Source: Betaproteobacteria bacterium (GTDB lineage Bacteria; Pseudomonadota; Gammaproteobacteria; Burkholderiales; SG8-39). From it: DNA of 10,852 nt. The first letter of the stretch is position 1, and every line of letters starts with the position of its first letter. A program made the position numbers and the translations under genes. The stretch is taken from the NCBI GenBank assembly GCA_019245555.1, contig JAFARH010000048.1, forward strand, positions 1-10,852. Reading direction: 5' to 3'. Of the stretch, positions 7,790 to 10,852 are shown piece after piece. The notes beneath the pieces are model-generated. The model had not been told where the DNA came from, did not search any database, and saw only the letters and a program-made list of their open reading frames with translations.

Positions 7790-9099
7790 CACCGCTCGAA
7801 TCGGCCGCGGTCCTTCTTGTCATTCTGCTCTTGCTACTCACGGGCGGCGTGTGGATCGGCATCTCGCTCGCGGCGGTGGCTTGGGTCGGGCTGCACTTCT
7901 TCACCAACACCCCGCCGGATGTGAATCTCTTCCAGTCGTTCTGGGGCTCGAGCGCGTCGTGGACGCTCGCCGCGCTCCCGCTCTTCGTCTGGATGGGGGA
8001 AATCCTCTTTCGCACGAAGCTTTCGGAAGAGATGTTCGAGGGCCTGTCCCCGTGGCTCGGCTGGCTGCCCGGGCGCCTCATGCACGTGAACGTCCTCGGC
8101 TGCGCGGTGTTCGGCACCGTCTCCGGCTCCTCCGCAGCCACATGCGCGACGATCGCGAAGGTGGCGCTGCCGGAGCTGAAGCGCCGCGGCTACGACGAGA
8201 AGACGTGCCTCGGCTCGCTCGCGGCCGCCGGCACGCTGGGCATCCTGCTGCCGCCGTCGATCATCATGGTCGTCTACGCCGTGGCCGCCGAGGTTTCGAT
8301 CATCAAGGTGTTTCTTGCCGGCTGCATTCCCGGCATCGTCCTCACCGCGCTTTTCTCCGGCTATATCGTCGTCTGGGCGCTGCTCAATCCCGAGAAAACG
8401 CCGAAAGCCGATGCCACCTATACGCTGCGCGAGAAGCTGTATCGAAGCCGGCTGCTCGTGCCGTGCATCCTGCTCATCGTCTTCATCGTCTGGGTCATGG
8501 TCATCGGCTGGGCCACCGCGACCGAAGCAGCGGCCTATGGCGTCCTCGGCGCAATCATCATCGCGTGGTGGTCGGGCGGCCTGAACTGGCAATCCTTCAA
8601 CGCGAGCGTGATGGGCGCCACCCGGCTCTCCTGCATGATCCTCTTCATCCTCGCCGGCGCGAGCTTCCTCTCCTCGTGCATGGCGTTCACCGGCATCCCG
8701 CGAGTGCTGGCCGAGTGGGTGGCGTCGTTGAACCCCAACCCCTATGGCCTGATCGCGATCCTCGCGTTCATCTACATAGTGCTTGGTACGGCGCTCGACG
8801 GGGTGTCGATGATCGTGCTCACGACGTCGGTAGTGATCCCGATGGTCGAGAAAGCGGGCTTTGACCTGGTGTGGTTCTCCATCTTCATCGTGTTGCTCGT
8901 CGAGATCGCCGAGCTGACGCCGCCGCTCGGCTTCAACATCTTCGTGCTGCAGACGATGACCGGGCGGGACTCGAACTATGTGGCATGGGCATCGCTGCCC
9001 TTCTTCTTCATGATGGTGCTCTGCGTGGTGCTGATCACCATCTTCCCGAGCCTTTGCACGTGGCTGCCTGACGTGCTGCTCGGAGTGACCAAGCGCTAG
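7786..9099 (+). CDS. dctM: TRAP transporter large permease subunit, DctM family
   Basis: A 437-residue polytopic inner-membrane protein, the sodium-coupled transport channel of the TRAP system, at the usual family length and with about a dozen hydrophobic segments. Signatures visible are LPLFVWMGEILF (64-75), GCAVFGTVSGSSAAT (105-119) followed by a cytoplasmic LPELKRRGYD, and AAGTLGILLPPSIIMVVYA (147-165). The matching second-half motif ELTPPLGFNIFVLQ lies near the C-terminus. The start is GTG 7786, sharing GTGA with the dctQ stop, with GGAGAAG just upstream. The gene ends in TAG inside a CTAG that also ends the convergent deacetylase gene, so there is no intergenic terminator. Confidence 0.95.
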   Translation: MTPLESAAVLLVILLLLLTGGVWIGISLAAVAWVGLHFFTNTPPDVNLFQSFWGSSASWTLAALPLFVWMGEILFRTKLSEEMFEGLSPWLGWLPGRLMHVNVLGCAVFGTVSGSSAATCATIAKVALPELKRRGYDEKTCLGSLAAAGTLGILLPPSIIMVVYAVAAEVSIIKVFLAGCIPGIVLTALFSGYIVVWALLNPEKTPKADATYTLREKLYRSRLLVPCILLIVFIVWVMVIGWATATEAAAYGVLGAIIIAWWSGGLNWQSFNASVMGATRLSCMILFILAGASFLSSCMAFTGIPRVLAEWVASLNPNPYGLIAILAFIYIVLGTALDGVSMIVLTTSVVIPMVEKAGFDLVWFSIFIVLLVEIAELTPPLGFNIFVLQTMTGRDSNYVAWASLPFFFMMVLCVVLITIFPSLCTWLPDVLLGVTKR

Positions 9100-9917
9100 C
9101 CGAGCACCATTCGCCGCGCAAGGCGGCGATTCCAGCCTGGTGTAGCGGAGTACCGCGGCATGCGATGCGGATCGACCGCGCCTTCGAGGCGCCCCGCCTC
9201 GGTGGTCACGGCCGAGCGGTAGTAGCGTCGTGCGCTCGCCACGACTGCATCGTTCAGGTCACCGTTCGGATAGCAGAAGATCGATACCTCTCGATCGAGC
9301 CGCTGCTCGAGCGCAAACCGGCTGTCGCGGGTCTCGCTCTCGGTCTCGGCATCGTCGAGCGAGGTGAGGATCGGGTGCGTCATGGTGTGGGAGCCGATGG
9401 TGACCGTCTTCGGATCGAGTTGCCGCAGCTCGTGCCAGCTCGCCAGGTCGAATTCCTCGCGCTGCTCGGCGGTCGGCTCGAAGCCGGGCGTCGCGGCGCG
9501 AATCTCGTCTTCTACGCGGCGTCGCTCGGCAATCTTGAGCGCCTTCATCCGCTCGATCTCCGCTTCGACTTTCGCCACGGGCTTGCCCAGCGAGAGCAAT
9601 CGCTGGCGAGCCTCGTGGTTCCACAGCCACTGACCGCGTTCTATCAGTCCGGGGCAGACGAAGAAGGTCGCCGTCAGGCCAAGTTTCAGCAGGATTGGAT
9701 AGGCGACGTCGATGTTATTGCGCAGGCCATCATCGAAGGTGAGCGCGACGCGCGCGCGGCCATTGCCACGCTCTGCGAGGTTGTCGAGCGGCACCACAGG
9801 AAAGGCGAGACGCACCAGACGCAATTGCCGCTCGAGCGCCGCCGCGTCGCGCCGCGGCGTGCCGTGGTACATGAGAATCCGATCGTGCTGGAGCCCGAGC
9901 ACGCCGCATTCTTTCAT
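9096..9917 (-). CDS. Polysaccharide deacetylase family protein (NodB homology, carbohydrate esterase 4)
   Basis: The 273-residue product carries the metal-dependent NodB fold that removes N- or O-acetyl groups from carbohydrates. Motif 1 is TFDDG (60-64, D62 general base and D63 metal ligand by family analogy). Motif 2 is SHTMTHP with H177 and H181, completing the Asp-His-His metal triad. Motif 3 is FCYPNGD (214-220). An early ILMYHGTP (14-21) is a common opening for cytoplasmic or envelope-polysaccharide members. There is no signal peptide. Motifs 1 and 2 are about 115 residues apart because of a charged, helical insert (about 95-160); the classic fold has them nearer 50. The gene is convergent with dctM and divergent from the nnr gene (24 bases apart). 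Nothing links it to the transport locus. M16 is a possible later start. Confidence 0.88.
   Translation of the reverse strand: MKECGVLGLQHDRILMYHGTPRRDAAALERQLRLVRLAFPVVPLDNLAERGNGRARVALTFDDGLRNNIDVAYPILLKLGLTATFFVCPGLIERGQWLWNHEARQRLLSLGKPVAKVEAEIERMKALKIAERRRVEDEIRAATPGFEPTAEQREEFDLASWHELRQLDPKTVTIGSHTMTHPILTSLDDAETESETRDSRFALEQRLDREVSIFCYPNGDLNDAVVASARRYYRSAVTTEAGRLEGAVDPHRMPRYSATPGWNRRLARRMVLG
9111..9129. other. 7-bp stem hairpin just past the dctM stop
   Basis: TCGCCGC (9111-9117) pairs perfectly with GCGGCGA (9123-9129) around a 5-base loop. It lies 12 bases beyond the dctM stop, within the C-terminal codons of the convergent deacetylase gene. It lacks a following T-run, so it is not a classic intrinsic terminator, although it could slow polymerase or protect the transporter mRNA 3' end. 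In sequence this GC-rich it may be coincidence. Confidence 0.25.
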
Positions 9918-9941
9918 TGGGCTTGCACTTACAATGCTGGC

Positions 9942-10787
9942 GTGCCTAGTCCGATATACCTAACGGACGATATCCGCCGCATCGAACGCGAAGCCGGCAA
10001 CGTAATACCGCCGCTCATGGAACGCGCCGGTGCCGCGGCTGCCGAGCTCGCCGCGCGGCTCGCGTCGGACAAGCAGAAAGACGTGCTCGTCCTCGCCGGC
10101 CCCGGCAACAACGGCGGTGACGCGAAAATCGTCGCCGCACGACTGAAAGAGCAGTTCTTCCGGGTCACATTGGCCGACAAGCCGCAGGTACCGGACGATA
10201 AACCGTGGGCGCTGATCGTCGACGGTCTCTTTGGCATCGGCCTCGCTCGCGACCTCGAGGGCGATTACGCCCGCCTCGTCGAATACGTCAATCGGCAAGG
10301 CTGCCCGGTACTCGCGCTCGACATACCGAGTGGCCTGCACTCGGACAGCGGCCGCGTGATGGGGCGCGCGGTGCGAGCGACTCACACCATCACCTTCATC
10401 GGCCTTAAGCCGGGCTTGCTGACGCTCGATGGGCCGGACCATTGTGGCGAAGTGGTCGTCGCCGACCTCGGCGTGCCTGCGCAGCGGCAAAGCGCGTGGG
10501 TCGCTTCCCCTGCCCTCTTCCAGAACGCGCTTAAGCCGCGGCCGCGCAATTTCCACAAAGGCATGGCGGGCTCGCTCGGCATCCTGGGTGGCGCGACTGG
10601 CATGAGCGGCGCAGCGCTTCTCGCGGGGCGCGCGGCGCTGAAGCTCGGTGCTGGACGCGTCTACGTGGGGATGCTGGACGATGCGCTGGCGGTCGAACCC
10701 ATCGCGCCGGAGCTGATGCTGCGTCATGCCGACGATGCACTGGGCCAGGATCTCTACCCACTCGTCGTCGGCCCTGGCCTCGGCTAG
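9942..10787 (+). CDS. nnrE-nnrD: Bifunctional NAD(P)HX epimerase/dehydratase (NnrE-NnrD), cut short by an in-frame TAG
   Basis: The product repairs hydrated NAD(P)H: the N-terminal epimerase (NnrE) interconverts R- and S-NAD(P)HX and the C-terminal ribokinase-like domain (NnrD) dehydrates the S form using ADP or ATP. The epimerase domain shows GPGNNGGD (53-60), VDGLFGIGLARDLEGDY (93-109) and ALDIPSGLHSDSG (125-137). The dehydratase domain begins near 200 with NFHKGMAGSLGILGGATGM (203-221) and GAALLAGRAALKLGAGRVYVG, and reaches VGPGLG (276-281). There the frame meets TAG at 10785-10787, leaving 281 residues against roughly 490-510 in complete fused enzymes. The same frame continues past the TAG in family-like sequence, so the gene seems interrupted, not naturally short. 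The start is GTG 9942, immediately before PSPIYLTDDIRRIE; the longer open frame back to 9165 is antisense to the deacetylase. The epimerase half should be intact. Confidence 0.88.
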   Translation: MPSPIYLTDDIRRIEREAGNVIPPLMERAGAAAAELAARLASDKQKDVLVLAGPGNNGGDAKIVAARLKEQFFRVTLADKPQVPDDKPWALIVDGLFGIGLARDLEGDYARLVEYVNRQGCPVLALDIPSGLHSDSGRVMGRAVRATHTITFIGLKPGLLTLDGPDHCGEVVVADLGVPAQRQSAWVASPALFQNALKPRPRNFHKGMAGSLGILGGATGMSGAALLAGRAALKLGAGRVYVGMLDDALAVEPIAPELMLRHADDALGQDLYPLVVGPGLG

Positions 10788-10852
10788 CGCGAGCGCGCCG
10801 AGACGATTCTCGGCGCAGCACTCGCGAGCGACCTGCCCTGCGTGCTCGATGC
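10788..10852 (+). pseudogene. nnrD: Continuation of the NnrD dehydratase frame beyond the premature TAG (runs off the window)
   Basis: In the same frame as the upstream gene, these bases read RERAETILGAAL, then ASDLPCVLDA. NnrD proteins have, after GPGLG, a few residues, an A-L-containing helix and then a strand leading into the catalytic D-A-D-A-L motif. The fragment ends exactly where that motif should begin (LDA). The stop stands at the first residue after GPGLG, where enzymes such as E. coli NnrD have glutamine; a single T-to-C change would make CAG and restore the frame. A real mutation and a sequencing error look identical here. Confidence 0.7.

Noticed and set aside
6539..7792. Minus-strand open frame of 417 codons opposite dctP and dctQ
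   Set aside because: It spans two real genes and their junction, and its product is His/Arg/Gly-rich with no recognisable domain; a compositional shadow.
9165..9941. Upstream extension of the nnr frame across the deacetylase gene
   Set aside because: The stretch is the antisense of a gene with intact catalytic motifs. Homology to NnrE begins only at PSPIYLTDDIRRIE after 9942.
10785..10787. Amber codon as evidence for a reassigned genetic code
   Set aside because: TAG ends dctM and the deacetylase gene at sensible family lengths, so TAG serves as a normal stop in this genome.

Overview
The window is GC-rich (well above 60% by eye), tightly packed and free of RNA genes, insertion sequences or CRISPR arrays. 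Codon use, frequent GTG starts and 4-base GTGA gene overlaps suggest a proteobacterium. The protein types (fused oxoprolinase, DctPQM TRAP system, a Pro/Ala/Lys-tailed protein) fit a betaproteobacterium best. That placement is an impression, not a measurement.

Layout. A divergent pair of putative operons meets at 5115-5156. To the left, on the minus strand, lie a NylB/class-C-beta-lactamase-like serine hydrolase (5114-4029), a fused HyuA-HyuB ATP-dependent oxoprolinase/hydantoinase coupled to it through a GTGA overlap (4032-466), and after 21 bases a protein with a small N-terminal domain and a Pro/Ala/Lys heptad-repeat tail that runs off the window (444 to 1). To the right, on the plus strand, lie an FAD-dependent oxidoreductase of the L-2-hydroxyglutarate dehydrogenase (LhgO/L2HGDH) type (5157-6248) and a complete tripartite TRAP transporter: DctP (6287-7252), DctQ (7256-7789) and DctM (7786-9099). 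Further right, a convergent minus-strand NodB-type polysaccharide deacetylase (9917-9096) shares a CTAG with the dctM stop. Last comes the NAD(P)HX repair enzyme NnrE-NnrD (9942 onward), whose dehydratase half is interrupted by an in-frame TAG at 10785-10787.

Working model (inference). The five enzymes and transporters from 4029 to 9099, plus the oxoprolinase, look like one uptake-and-degradation locus for a carboxylated amide or lactam. The TRAP system would import it, the serine hydrolase and the ATP-dependent oxoprolinase would open amide bonds, and the flavoenzyme would oxidise a 2-hydroxy acid or amine product. 5-Oxoproline to glutamate and 2-hydroxyglutarate to 2-oxoglutarate are the family reactions and are chemically adjacent C5 steps. 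The sequence does not prove the actual substrate. No regulator gene is present, but the 42-base divergent spacer carries a perfect 10-bp inverted repeat that could be its operator.

The strongest oddities are the amber codon inside nnrD, the symmetric repeat between the divergent operons, and the serine hydrolase-oxoprolinase coupling.
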